Assembly (NCBI RefSeq): GCF_000220525.1
Contig: NZ_AFPK01000034.1
Span: forward strand, 1-64,000
Direction: 5' to 3'
Origin: Ochrovirga pacifica
GTDB taxonomy: Bacteria; Bacteroidota; Bacteroidia; Flavobacteriales; Flavobacteriaceae
DNA length: 64,000 bases
The translations under genes were made by a program, and so were the position numbers. The notes beneath the pieces were generated by a model. The model was not told the origin of the DNA. It was given only the letters and a program-made list of their open reading frames with translations, and searched no databases. Shown here in pieces: positions 1-8,343 of the stretch; position 1 is the stretch's first letter, and every line of letters begins with the position of its first letter.

Positions 1-16
1 GGGTTATATCTTTTTA

Positions 17-61
17 ATTTACGTCGATAACCAGATTAATGTTCCGGATAACAACGTAAAT
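17..61. repeat. Palindromic site at the 3' end of the recombinase gene
   Basis: An 8-bp inverted repeat, ATTTACGT at 17-24 and ACGTAAAT at 54-61, encloses two direct copies of GATAAC (26-31 and 47-52) whose starts lie 21 bp apart. GGTTAT at 2-7 is an inverted partner of ATAACC. The right arm touches the recombinase stop codon (61-63). It could be a weak terminator or a recombinase-binding site. The window edge hides what lies to the left. Confidence 0.4.
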
Positions 62-1221
62 CAGTCGTCTTTATCTGCTATAAATATATTGTTTTTTTGC
101 TGATGTTTAAATTGTTCTATAATTAAATCTAGAGGATTGTTAATTTTTTGCAACGCTTCACTCTGTACATGTGTATATACCATGGTTGTTTCTGGCTTGC
201 TGTGTCCAAGTAGGGTTTGTATATACCTAATATCCGTTCCGCTTTCCAGCAAATGTGTTGCATAACTGTGTCGCAATGTATGCGGACTAACATATTTTTT
301 TATTCCGGCTACCTGCAGGCTTCTTTTCAAAAATGTTCTTACAGAACTAGGAGCATATTTTTCTTTGGTAACATCGTTTTCTATCAAGTAATAGTTAGGA
401 CCATAAGTGTTTATATAGTTGTGTAACATGGGTAATATGCTTTTGGCTATGGGTACATACCTGTCTTTTCTACCTTTACTCATGTCTATTCTAAGTAAAT
501 TTCTATCAAAATCAATGTCTTTTAATCTTAAATTTAGGAGCTCTCCTATACGCAAGCCAGAAGAGTATAGCAATGCTATGCAAATACGATGTTTTAAATT
601 TTTGGTTACCTGTATCAGTCTAATTACTTCTTCTTTAGACAATACATTAGGTAGTTTGTTGTCTTTTCTAGGGGCATCCGTCCTAAAATCTAATTTAAAA
701 TCAGCCTCTATATAATTTAGATAATGATTCATAGCACTTATAAATTGCCTATGGGTGCTAATTGATATTTTTTTAGGAACATAAACAGACTCAATAAATA
801 GCTCTATGGCTCTTTTGTTTTTAATTTCTTTTTGTTGATGAAATACCAAAAACTCGGCAACTAAGTAAGAGTATGTTTTAAGAGTACTATTGCTAAATCT
901 CTTTCCCTGTAAGTAATGGTAAAACCCTTTTACAGTTTCTCTTTCTGTTGTAGTCAATTTTTGTTTGATGTGTTTTTTGGGTTCCGTAGGTTTGTTGTTT
1001 TGTAAAGCCTTGTAATGAATATATGCATAAGATTGCATTTGTTTGTAAAACGTATTCAAGTCAAAATCAGAAGCATTAAAGTACCAGCTTTTTAACGACT
1101 TGCTCCAAATAGCTCCCATGCTTCTTACCAACGTTTTTAGTTTTTCGTCGTATTTAAAAGCTACACAAACAACAGAACTACTTTTGTGAAAGGCATATGT
1201 TAGGGTGATTTCTTTTTTCAT
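61..1221 (-). CDS. Tyrosine recombinase (XerD/phage-integrase family)
   Basis: A 386-residue site-specific recombinase that would cut and rejoin DNA through a covalent phosphotyrosine. All catalytic residues are visible: R224 (SGLRIGE), K252 (GRKDRYVP), H314 and R317 (SPHTLRHS), H340 (LLGHSKPE) and the nucleophile Y349 (VYTHV). A SAM-like core-binding domain lies at about 92-175. In front of it is an extra domain of about 75 residues (YDEKLK...GAIWSKSLKSWYF) that resembles the short HARP-like modules found at the start of some Bacteroidota integrases; that comparison is from memory. The start ATG at 1219-1221 follows an A/T-rich leader. The gene is divergent from the HU-like gene, and no phage or transposon genes lie to its right. 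The protein looks intact and active. Whether it serves an integron-like, phage or housekeeping role cannot be told here. Confidence 0.93.
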   Translation of the reverse strand: MKKEITLTYAFHKSSSVVCVAFKYDEKLKTLVRSMGAIWSKSLKSWYFNASDFDLNTFYKQMQSYAYIHYKALQNNKPTEPKKHIKQKLTTTERETVKGFYHYLQGKRFSNSTLKTYSYLVAEFLVFHQQKEIKNKRAIELFIESVYVPKKISISTHRQFISAMNHYLNYIEADFKLDFRTDAPRKDNKLPNVLSKEEVIRLIQVTKNLKHRICIALLYSSGLRIGELLNLRLKDIDFDRNLLRIDMSKGRKDRYVPIAKSILPMLHNYINTYGPNYYLIENDVTKEKYAPSSVRTFLKRSLQVAGIKKYVSPHTLRHSYATHLLESGTDIRYIQTLLGHSKPETTMVYTHVQSEALQKINNPLDLIIEQFKHQQKNNIFIADKDD

Positions 1222-1318
1222 AGCAGATATTAAAAATACAAAATAGAAGGCAATAAACCGGTTTTTTATATAGATAAATTATGTATATTGATGAAAAAAT
1301 GCATAAAAAAGAAAGTTT

Positions 1319-1699
1319 ATGATCAAATTAAAAACAGTTTGTAAGTCACAACCCCGTCATCCCGAAAAACAAAATTTGTACTATGCACAAGCGGTTGCCA
1401 AAGGGCGAGTAGATTTAGATCGCTTAGCAGATTTGATTGCAGGACAAACAACACTTAGCAGGGCAGATTGTTTTGCGGTAGTTGTAGCTATGGTCGATAC
1501 AATTTCAGATCAACTATTGCAAGGAAACATAGTGCAGGTAGATAGGTTAGGAGCTTTTAAACTAACAGTACAATCTAGCCCTTCCATTACTGCAACCGAG
1601 GTAAGCAAAAAATCAATTGTAAAAACCAAACTGAACTTTAGGCCCGATAGCAGGTTTAAAGAAAAGCTAAACACAGCATCTTTTAAACACGAATCTTAA
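1319..1699 (+). CDS. HU-like DNA-binding protein (HU-HIG type)
   Basis: A 126-residue protein with the fold signature of HU/IHF nucleoid proteins: an N-terminal helical part (DLDRLADLIAGQTTLSRADCFAVVVAMVD), the short GNIVQVDRLGAF strand-turn-strand, and a C-terminal NFRPDSRFKEKLN segment. The Bacteroidota HU-HIG family has this layout and length. Such proteins bend DNA and often assist recombinases. The gene starts 97 bp from the divergent recombinase and is followed directly by an A/T-tract array of about 21-bp period (1763-1955), so a joint role is an attractive inference. No SD-like sequence or clear TAnnTTTG box was found; the start is chosen by family length. Confidence 0.8.
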   Translation: MIKLKTVCKSQPRHPEKQNLYYAQAVAKGRVDLDRLADLIAGQTTLSRADCFAVVVAMVDTISDQLLQGNIVQVDRLGAFKLTVQSSPSITATEVSKKSIVKTKLNFRPDSRFKEKLNTASFKHES

Positions 1700-1762
1700 A
1701 GTTAAGCTTTTTTTTGCATAGACCTTTTGTGCTTTGTTTTTAAAGCAAGCCAACTTGTCAAT

Positions 1763-1955
1763 AAAAAGTCAAGAGTTTTTGTATAATACTCATGTCTTTA
1801 TTTTAAAAAGGACTTTGCTTTTGTATAAAAACACAAGAGTTTTTTTAAAAATATCAATAGTTTATTTAAAAAACACAAGGGGTTTTCATCAAAAGTAGCT
1901 TTGCGTGTTTACAAAAGTATAGTAACTTTTGTTAAAAACAACCAAAGCTTTTGTT
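1763..1955. repeat. Degenerate array of nine A-tract/T-tract units, period about 21 bp
   Basis: Units of the form A(4-6)-N(about 10)-TTTTGT begin near 1763, 1785, 1805, 1827, 1847, 1868, 1891, 1913 and 1934, giving intervals of 22, 20, 22, 20, 21, 23, 22 and 21 bp. The middles differ while the A and T tracts are kept. A spacing of two helical turns puts every A-tract on the same face, as in intrinsically curved DNA or a row of protein-binding sites. Looser copies may continue leftward to about 1705. No open reading frame was found in it. Confidence 0.6.
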
Positions 1956-1970
1956 CGCAAGTGGGATAAA

Positions 1971-1997
1971 AAAAAGGAACGCAATAGGTTCCTTTTT
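1971..1997. terminator. Bidirectional intrinsic terminator between the HU-like gene and ychF
   Basis: Perfect stem AAAAAGGAAC/GTTCCTTTTT around a 7-nt loop, A-rich on one side and T-rich on the other, so it can stop transcription from both convergent genes. Confidence 0.8.
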
Positions 1998-2023
1998 ATT
2001 TTGTGTTTTGTAGTATTATAACT

Positions 2024-3115
2024 TTATACATTAAATCTAAAGTTCATCATATCACCATCTTGTACAATGTATTCTTTTCCTTCTACAGATAATTTACCTG
2101 CTTCTTTAACTTTAGCCTCGCTACCCAAAGCAACATAGTCATCGTATTTAATTACTTCGGCACGAATAAATCCTTTTTCAAAATCTGTATGAATTACTCC
2201 AGCTGCTTGCGGAGCGGTGTCACCTATGTTAATGGTCCAAGCTCTTACTTCTTTTACACCCGCAGTAAAGTAGGTTTGTAGGTTTAAGAGTTTATAAGCG
2301 GCACGAATCAATTTTGCAGATCCGGGTTCATCCAAGCCAGCTTCTTCCAAAAACATTTGTCTTTCGTCGTAGTCCTCTAGTTCATTAATGTCTGCTTCTG
2401 TTCCTACGGCCAATACCAAAACTTCTGCATTTTCGTTGGCTACAGCAGTTTTTACTTTTTCTACAAATTCGTTACCAGATACTGCAGCACCTTCGTCTAC
2501 ATTACATACATACAATACGGGTTTTATGGTAATTAACTGTAAAGGTTTTACAAACTCTAGTTCTTTTTCTCCAAATTCTATAGCACGTACAGACTGTCCC
2601 GCTTCTAATGTGTTTTTAATCTTATCCAACGTTTCAAACTCAGCTTGGGCAGCTTTGTCTCCTGTTCTGGCAGCTTTTTTTACACGTTCCAAACGTTTTT
2701 CTACAGTTTCTAAATCCTTTAACTGCAATTCAATATCAATAGTTTCTTTGTCTCTAATAGGATCTACAGAACCATCAACGTGTACAATATTATCGTCTTC
2801 AAAACAACGTAACACATGCAAAATAGCATCGGTTTCTCTAATGTTTGCTAAAAACTGATTTCCCAGTCCTTCTCCCTTGCTAGCTCCTTTTACCAAACCT
2901 GCAATATCTACAATCTCTACGGTTGCAGGAACTACTTTTTCGGGGTTTACCAAGCTTTCTAGTTTTTCTAGTCTTGGGTCGGGTACGTTTACAACACCAA
3001 TATTAGGTTCTATGGTACAGAACGGAAAATTGGCACTTTGTGCTTTGGCATTAGACAAACAATTAAATAAGGTCGATTTTCCTACGTTGGGCAATCCTAC
3101 AATACCTGCTTTCAT
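2024..3115 (-). CDS. ychF: Ribosome-binding ATPase YchF (Obg-like family)
   Basis: A cytoplasmic P-loop ATPase of the Obg/OLA1 family that associates with ribosomes and is linked to stress responses. The protein starts MKAGIVGLPNVGKST, with the Walker A motif at residues 7-15, then DIAGLVKGASKGEGLGNQFL (G3), an anti-parallel coiled coil at about 125-200, and a C-terminal TGS domain ending MMNFRFNV. Starting at 3115 gives 363 residues, the usual YchF length. An in-frame upstream extension to 3208 exists but carries no family sequence, and a -7-like box (3136-3143) lies inside it, so it is rejected. Single gene, convergent with the HU-like gene. Confidence 0.97.
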   Translation of the reverse strand: MKAGIVGLPNVGKSTLFNCLSNAKAQSANFPFCTIEPNIGVVNVPDPRLEKLESLVNPEKVVPATVEIVDIAGLVKGASKGEGLGNQFLANIRETDAILHVLRCFEDDNIVHVDGSVDPIRDKETIDIELQLKDLETVEKRLERVKKAARTGDKAAQAEFETLDKIKNTLEAGQSVRAIEFGEKELEFVKPLQLITIKPVLYVCNVDEGAAVSGNEFVEKVKTAVANENAEVLVLAVGTEADINELEDYDERQMFLEEAGLDEPGSAKLIRAAYKLLNLQTYFTAGVKEVRAWTINIGDTAPQAAGVIHTDFEKGFIRAEVIKYDDYVALGSEAKVKEAGKLSVEGKEYIVQDGDMMNFRFNV

Positions 3116-3135
3116 GGTTATAATTTTTAGCGAGC

Positions 3136-3143
3136 CAAAGATA
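3136..3143 (-). promoter_or_regulatory. -7 box upstream of ychF
   Basis: TATCTTTG on the minus strand matches the Bacteroidota TAnnTTTG element and sits 21 bp before the ychF ATG. No TTG was found at the expected -33 distance. It supports the short ychF start. Confidence 0.5.
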
Positions 3144-3388
3144 CAAATTACTTCTTGAAAATTGATTGAATGTTCGCTTTCTACTTTTTGCCTATTACTA
3201 AAGATCAAACCAGTTGTTTTTGATGTGGTTGGTGGTGTAGAAGTAATTAAGCTAATAGAGTTCTTTTGAAATCTAGCCTAGCGACTGCTAACTTCTAATT
3301 GCTTAATACTGATTAACACTATCAAAAAACTAAATTGTAACTTTACCAATAAATCACTTTTTTAATACTAATAAAATAAATAAACTGT

Positions 3389-3778
3389 ATGAATTTAACC
3401 ATGAGTATTCCGGCTTTGTTGTTTCCGGCCATTTCTCTTAGTATGTTAGCCTATAATGCAAGGTATTTGGCAATTGCGGCTTTAGTAAGGCAGTTGCATA
3501 AAGAATACCAAACCTCTCATGAAAAAAATGTAGTAGCACAAATAAAAATTTTAAGCAAAAGGTTAACATTGATAAGAGCTACTCAGGGTTTTGCAATTTT
3601 AAGTTTTATAGGAAGTGTGCTTACAATGTTTCTTCTTTTTTTAATGTTGCCTATAATAGCCGATGTGGTTTTTATAGTAAGCCTTTGTTGTATGATGATT
3701 TCTTTGATTTTGTTGTTTGTAGAAATACAGATATCTACCAAAGCATTGCAAGTTCAATTAAAAGACATGGAGGTGTAG
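3389..3778 (+). CDS. DUF2721 family membrane protein
   Basis: A 129-residue integral membrane protein. The N-terminus (SIPALLFPAISLSMLAYNARYLAIAALVR) matches the DUF2721 signature, in which a first membrane helix is followed by a conserved L-x-x-L-x-R stretch. Two more hydrophobic helices lie at about 70-92 and 95-116. The loop between (35-65) is charged and probably cytoplasmic. The function of the family is unknown. The gene stands alone: ychF is divergent to the left and tRNA-Asn points towards it from the right. The start at 3389 leaves a short hydrophilic N-terminus before the first helix. Confidence 0.8.
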   Translation: MNLTMSIPALLFPAISLSMLAYNARYLAIAALVRQLHKEYQTSHEKNVVAQIKILSKRLTLIRATQGFAILSFIGSVLTMFLLFLMLPIIADVVFIVSLCCMMISLILLFVEIQISTKALQVQLKDMEV

Positions 3779-3852
3779 CAAAAGAATTTTAATAGTGGTT
3801 TTAAGAACGTTTGTTGCAAATAAAAAGAACGATAAATCTTAGGCATTGGCGT

Positions 3853-3971
3853 AAAAAAAGCGTTACCAAAATTGATAACGCTTTTGCTCCCCCTCTAGGG
3901 CTCGAACCTAGGACCCTCTGATTAACAGTCAGATGCTCTAACCAACTGAGCTAAGGAGGAGTTTGCTTCAA
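3853..3971. repeat. Left copy of a 119-bp inverted repeat containing tRNA-Asn
   Basis: The reverse complement of this segment matches 10852-10970 over 119 bp with one mismatch, in the hairpin after the tRNA. It covers the short tRNA leader, the whole tRNA gene and its terminator stem-loop (GCGTTAcC...GGTAACGC followed by seven T). The identity stops abruptly at both ends. Confidence 0.95.
3887..3960 (-). tRNA. tRNA-Asn (GTT), copy 1
   Basis: Cloverleaf on the minus strand: acceptor TCCTCCT/AGGGGGA, D-loop AGCTCAGTTGGTTAGAGC, anticodon loop CTGTTAA with anticodon GTT, T-arm CCTAGGTTCGAGCCCTAG and discriminator G. CCA is not encoded. A TATATTTG -7 box lies at 3998-4005 on the same strand. A second identical gene lies at 10863-10936 on the opposite strand. 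Confidence 0.97.
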
Positions 3972-3997
3972 AAAGTTGCCTTTTTGTTTTGCGAGTG

Positions 3998-4005
3998 CAA
4001 ATATA
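3998..4005 (-). promoter_or_regulatory. -7 box for tRNA-Asn copy 1
   Basis: TATATTTG followed by CAC, read on the minus strand, 37 bp before the tRNA. It is the same element as in the second copy. The nearest TTG is 16 nt upstream, shorter than the usual 19. Confidence 0.6.
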
Positions 4006-4178
4006 TACTTTTTTTAGAATACAACATAATTTTTCCTAAAAAAAACAAAAAAAATCAATCTGTTATAAATTGTATGATTTTTAAGAATTAGCACAATAAA
4101 CCAAAGCGGACTGCGATAAATACATTAATTTTGAAAATCGTATAAACGAACAACAATATTAAAAGTCAATAAATTATA

Positions 4179-6902
4179 ATGGATAAATTTTCATTTTTGA
4201 ATGCTGCTCACACAGGTTTTATTGCAGATTTGTACGAGCAATATCAAATAAATCCAGATAGTGTTGAGCCAAGTTGGAAAAGTTTTTTTCAAGGTTATGA
4301 TTTGGCCAACGAAACTTACGAAGGTGAAAACAACATAGAGGTGCCTGAAGAAGTTAAAAAGGAATTTTTAGTTTTGGACTTAATCAATGGTTACCGAACT
4401 CGTGGTCACTTGTTTACCAAAACCAATCCTGTAAGAGAAAGAAGACATTATCAACCAACTTTAGATATTGAAAACTTTGGACTGTCTCAGGAAGATTTAA
4501 AAACCGTATTTAATGCAGGTGAAGTGTTGGGGTTAAAATCTGCAACATTGCAAAATATTGTAGATCGGTTAAAAGAAATTTACTGCGACTCTATTGGAAT
4601 TGAGTACATGTACATTCGTCAACCAGACGAAATTAAGTGGTGGCAAAACAGACTAAATCAAAATGCAAATCATCCACAATTTTCTGCCGAGGAAAAAAAG
4701 TACATTCTTAAAAAATTAACACAGGCAGTTGGTTTCGAAAGCTTTTTACAAACCAAATACGTAGGGCAAAAACGATTCTCGGTAGAAGGAGGAGAGACCT
4801 TAATCCCTGCTTTGGCTACCGCATTAAAAAGTGCTTCAGAAAAATTTGGGGTAAAAGAATGTGTGTTAGGAATGGCTCACCGTGGTCGTTTAAATACCTT
4901 AACCAATATTTTTAAGAAACCTGTAAGAGATTTGTTTTCGGAGTTTGAAGGAAAAGACTTTGAAGAAGCAAATATTGATGGAGATGTTAAATATCACATG
5001 GGATTAACGCGTAGCAAAACCTATCAAAATGGGGCTGTTATGAAAATGAACTTGTTGCCCAATCCATCTCACTTAGAAACGGTAGGGCCTGTAGCACAAG
5101 GTGTAGCTAGAGCAAAAATAGACAACGATTATAACGGAAACGAAGATGCAATCTTACCAATCATTATTCATGGAGATGCTGCTGTAGCAGGACAAGGGGT
5201 GGTGTACGAGGTAATTCAGATGAGCAAATTAAACGGATACAAAACAGGAGGAACATTGCACTTGGTGGTAAACAACCAAGTTGGATTTACTACCAACTAT
5301 TTAGATGGACGTTCTAGTACGTATTGTACCGATGTAGCCAAAGTAACTTTGTCGCCAGTATTGCACGTAAATGCAGATGATGTAGAGGCTGTTTGTCATG
5401 CAATAGAATTAGCTTTAGAGTTTAGAATGAAGTTTAAACGCGATATTTTTATCGATTTATTAGGATATCGTAAGTACGGGCACAACGAGGGAGATGAGCC
5501 AAGGTTTACTCAGCCTCAGTTGTATAAAAATATTGCAAAGCACAAAAATCCAAGAGATATTTATGTAGATCAATTGTTGGCCGAAAAAAATATCAATCAA
5601 GAAGAAGTAAAACAATTACAAGAAGATTATAAAAACTTGTTAGAAGAAAAATTCTTGCAAGCAAAAGAAGATCAGACTTCTAGAGTAATTCCGTTTATGG
5701 AAGAAATCTGGAAGGACTTTGTAAGAGAAGGGTTAGATGAAATGCTAGCACCTGTAGATACAACCTACGAACAAAAAAAATTAGAAGATATTACCAAAGT
5801 GGTTTCTCAAAACCCAGAGGGAGTAAAGTTTGTTCGTAAAGCACAACGTATTATAGAGGCACGTGCCAAAATGGTGTTTGAAGACAATAAGTTAGATTGG
5901 GGAATGGCAGAAACGTTGGCCTACGGTTCTTTGTTAGAAGAAGGGTTTAATATTCGTATTTCAGGACAAGATGTAGAGCGTGGTACGTTTAGCCATCGTC
6001 ATGCTATTTTGCGTGATGAAATTTCTGAAGAACGTATCAACTTATTAAATACCAACCCAAACAATAAAGGAGAAATGACCATCTTTAACTCTCTATTATC
6101 AGAATATGGAGTTTTAGGTTTTGATTACGGATATGCAATGGCTCACCCAAATACGTTAACAATTTGGGAAGCTCAGTTTGGAGATTTTGGAAACGGAGCA
6201 CAAATTGTATTTGACCAATACATTTCATCAGCAGAAGATAAATGGAAGTTGCAAAACGGAATTGTTGTTTTGTTACCACATGGATACGAGGGACAAGGAC
6301 CTGAACACTCTTCGGCAAGAATAGAGCGATACTTACAATTGTGTGGAAATGATAATATGACCATTGCAAACTGTTCGGAACCAGCAAACATGTACCACTT
6401 GTTACGTCGTCATATGAAACGCAATCACCGCAAGCCGTTAATTGTGTTTACTCCTAAAAGTTTGTTGCGTCATCCAAAGGCTGTAAATACAATTGAAGAG
6501 TTAGCGGAAGGTTCTTTTAAAGAAGTAATAGATGATGTTTTAATAGACAAATCAAAAGTAAAAAAGCTAGTGTTCTGCATGGGTAAATTTTATTACGATT
6601 TGCTAGAAGAACGTGAAAAATTAAATAATGAGTCTGTAGCTTTGGTACGTATAGAGCAGTTGTTCCCATTGCACAAAGAAAAGATTCAAGAAGTAATAGA
6701 TAGCTATCCGTCGGATGTTGAATTTGTGTGGGCACAAGAAGAACCAGAAAACATGGGGGCTTGGTCTTATTTATTACAGCGTTTTAATCTAGTACCATTA
6801 AATGTAGCATCACGTAGATTTTACTCGGTACCAGCAGCAGGTTCTAGTGCAAGATTTAAAAAGAGACATCAAGAAGTAATAGATAAAGTGTTTCAAAAAT
6901 AA
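4179..6902 (+). CDS. sucA: 2-oxoglutarate dehydrogenase E1 component
   Basis: The thiamine-diphosphate-dependent E1 subunit of the 2-oxoglutarate dehydrogenase complex, which decarboxylates 2-oxoglutarate in the TCA cycle and passes the succinyl group to the lipoyl arm of SucB. The 907-residue length fits the family (about 930). The N-terminal LNAAHTGFIADLYEQYQ is the usual E1o assembly segment. MAHRGRLNTL, IIHGDAAVAGQGVVYE and NNQVGFTT belong to the ThDP-binding half; HGYEGQGPEHSSARIERYLQ and the C-terminal EEPENMGAWS belong to the transketolase-like half. A TAATTTTG -7-like box lies at 4126-4133. sucB follows 120 bp downstream on the same strand; E3 (lpd) is not in the window. Confidence 0.98.
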   Translation: MDKFSFLNAAHTGFIADLYEQYQINPDSVEPSWKSFFQGYDLANETYEGENNIEVPEEVKKEFLVLDLINGYRTRGHLFTKTNPVRERRHYQPTLDIENFGLSQEDLKTVFNAGEVLGLKSATLQNIVDRLKEIYCDSIGIEYMYIRQPDEIKWWQNRLNQNANHPQFSAEEKKYILKKLTQAVGFESFLQTKYVGQKRFSVEGGETLIPALATALKSASEKFGVKECVLGMAHRGRLNTLTNIFKKPVRDLFSEFEGKDFEEANIDGDVKYHMGLTRSKTYQNGAVMKMNLLPNPSHLETVGPVAQGVARAKIDNDYNGNEDAILPIIIHGDAAVAGQGVVYEVIQMSKLNGYKTGGTLHLVVNNQVGFTTNYLDGRSSTYCTDVAKVTLSPVLHVNADDVEAVCHAIELALEFRMKFKRDIFIDLLGYRKYGHNEGDEPRFTQPQLYKNIAKHKNPRDIYVDQLLAEKNINQEEVKQLQEDYKNLLEEKFLQAKEDQTSRVIPFMEEIWKDFVREGLDEMLAPVDTTYEQKKLEDITKVVSQNPEGVKFVRKAQRIIEARAKMVFEDNKLDWGMAETLAYGSLLEEGFNIRISGQDVERGTFSHRHAILRDEISEERINLLNTNPNNKGEMTIFNSLLSEYGVLGFDYGYAMAHPNTLTIWEAQFGDFGNGAQIVFDQYISSAEDKWKLQNGIVVLLPHGYEGQGPEHSSARIERYLQLCGNDNMTIANCSEPANMYHLLRRHMKRNHRKPLIVFTPKSLLRHPKAVNTIEELAEGSFKEVIDDVLIDKSKVKKLVFCMGKFYYDLLEEREKLNNESVALVRIEQLFPLHKEKIQEVIDSYPSDVEFVWAQEEPENMGAWSYLLQRFNLVPLNVASRRFYSVPAAGSSARFKKRHQEVIDKVFQK

Positions 6903-7022
6903 CACTTATAAACAAGTAGTTAGTGCAAGGTTTGTGGCAACAGTCTTTAACTTTGTACTACTTTTACATAACAATTACAGAAGAACAAAAACAATAAACA
7001 AATCATATAAAAATACAATCTA

Positions 7023-8249
7023 ATGGTTTTAGAAATGAAAGTCCCTTCTCCAGGGGAATCCATCACAGAAGTAGAAATCGCAACTTGGTTAGTTGAAGAT
7101 GGTGACTACGTAGAAAAAGACCAACCTATTGCTGAAGTTGATTCTGACAAGGCAACTTTAGAATTACCAGCAGAAGAAAGTGGGATTATTACACTAAAAG
7201 CTGAAGAAGGGGATGCAGTAGCTGTAGGTGCTGTTGTGTGTTTGATTGACATGGATGGTGATAAGCCAGAAGGTGCAAGCGAAACTAAAAAAGAAGAAGC
7301 TCCGCAGCAAAAAGAACAAGAGGCTACTCCAGAAGCTCCAAGAGCAGATGCTCCTTCTAACAACGAAAAAACTTATGCTTCTGGAACCGCATCACCTGCA
7401 GCAAAAAAGATATTAGACGAAAAAGGAATAGAGGCTTCTAACGTGCAAGGAACAGGAAAAGACGGACGTGTTACTAAAGAAGATGCCATAAATGCAGTAC
7501 CTGCAATGGGAACTACTACTGGTAGCCGTGCTTCTGAAAAGAAAAAAATGTCTATGTTGCGTAGAAAAGTTGCACAACGTTTGGTGTCTGTAAAAAACGA
7601 AACAGCGATGCTAACTACGTTTAACGAAGTAAATATGCAACCTGTTTTTGATTTACGTAAACAATACAAAGAAGAATTTAAAGCAAAACACGGAGTAGGA
7701 TTAGGGTTTATGTCTTTCTTTACTTTGGCGGTAACAAGAGCGTTAGAGTTGTATCCTGATGTAAACTCTATGATTGATGGAGATTACCAAATAAAAAACG
7801 AATTTGCGGATATTTCTATTGCTGTTTCAGGTCCTAAAGGATTGATGGTTCCAGTAATTAGAAATGCAGAAAACTTAACGTTTAGAGGAGTAGAGTCTGA
7901 AGTAAAACGATTGGCTTTAAGAGCACGTGACGGACAAATAACTGTAGATGAAATGACTGGAGGAACTTTTACTATTACCAATGGAGGAGTGTTTGGTTCT
8001 ATGTTGTCTACACCTATTATTAACCCACCGCAGTCTGCTATTTTGGGAATGCACAATATTGTAGAAAGACCAATGGCAGTAAACGGACAAGTGGTAATAC
8101 AGCCTATAATGTACGTTGCATTGTCTTACGACCATAGAATTATTGATGGACGTGAATCTGTAGGATTCTTGGTAGCGGTAAAAGAAGCTATAGAAAACCC
8201 AATAGAACTGTTGATGAATAACAATCCTAAAAAAGCATTAGAGCTTTAA
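7023..8249 (+). CDS. sucB: Dihydrolipoyllysine-residue succinyltransferase (E2)
   Basis: The core acyltransferase of the 2-oxoglutarate dehydrogenase complex, 408 residues. Domains in order: one lipoyl domain at 3-77 with the modified lysine K43 in DSDKATLE; an acidic, Ala/Pro/Glu-rich linker; a peripheral-subunit-binding domain at about 122-158 ([13 protein letters not shown]...[10 protein letters not shown]); and the catalytic domain with H371 and D375 in [17 protein letters not shown] in the catalytic domain is typical of E2o. The start ATG is 120 bp after the sucA stop, and a TAACTTTG box at 6948-6955 suggests that it may also have its own promoter. A strong terminator follows. Confidence 0.97.
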   Translation: MVLEMKVPSPGESITEVEIATWLVEDGDYVEKDQPIAEVDSDKATLELPAEESGIITLKAEEGDAVAVGAVVCLIDMDGDKPEGASETKKEEAPQQKEQEATPEAPRADAPSNNEKTYASGTASPAAKKILDEKGIEASNVQGTGKDGRVTKEDAINAVPAMGTTTGSRASEKKKMSMLRRKVAQRLVSVKNETAMLTTFNEVNMQPVFDLRKQYKEEFKAKHGVGLGFMSFFTLAVTRALELYPDVNSMIDGDYQIKNEFADISIAVSGPKGLMVPVIRNAENLTFRGVESEVKRLALRARDGQITVDEMTGGTFTITNGGVFGSMLSTPIINPPQSAILGMHNIVERPMAVNGQVVIQPIMYVALSYDHRIIDGRESVGFLVAVKEAIENPIELLMNNNPKKALEL

Positions 8250-8292
8250 TTAGAATTTGTAAAGGGATACAACCTTTACCATTAGATCCAAA

Positions 8293-8334
8293 AAAAAAAG
8301 GATGGCAGCGATTTCGCTTGCCATCCTTTTTTTT
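8293..8334. terminator. Terminator between sucB and the convergent dehydrogenase gene
   Basis: A-rich arm followed by AAGGATGGCA-GCGA pairing with TCGCTTGCCATCCTT (one bulged base), then eight T. It is roughly symmetric, so it can serve both convergent genes. Confidence 0.85.
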
Positions 8335-8343
8335 AAAGCTATG

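Noticed and set aside
1-63. Integron attC-like site and integron integrase
   Set aside because: The recombinase lacks the extra segment before the HxxR motif that marks IntI, and the repeats do not match the usual attC box consensus.
1763-1955. CRISPR array
   Set aside because: The units are about 21 bp with no constant repeat and spacer division, the conserved parts are only A and T tracts, and no cas genes are present.
2024-3208. Extended YchF of 394 residues
   Set aside because: The 31 extra N-terminal residues are not in the family, and a -7 box lies within the extension.
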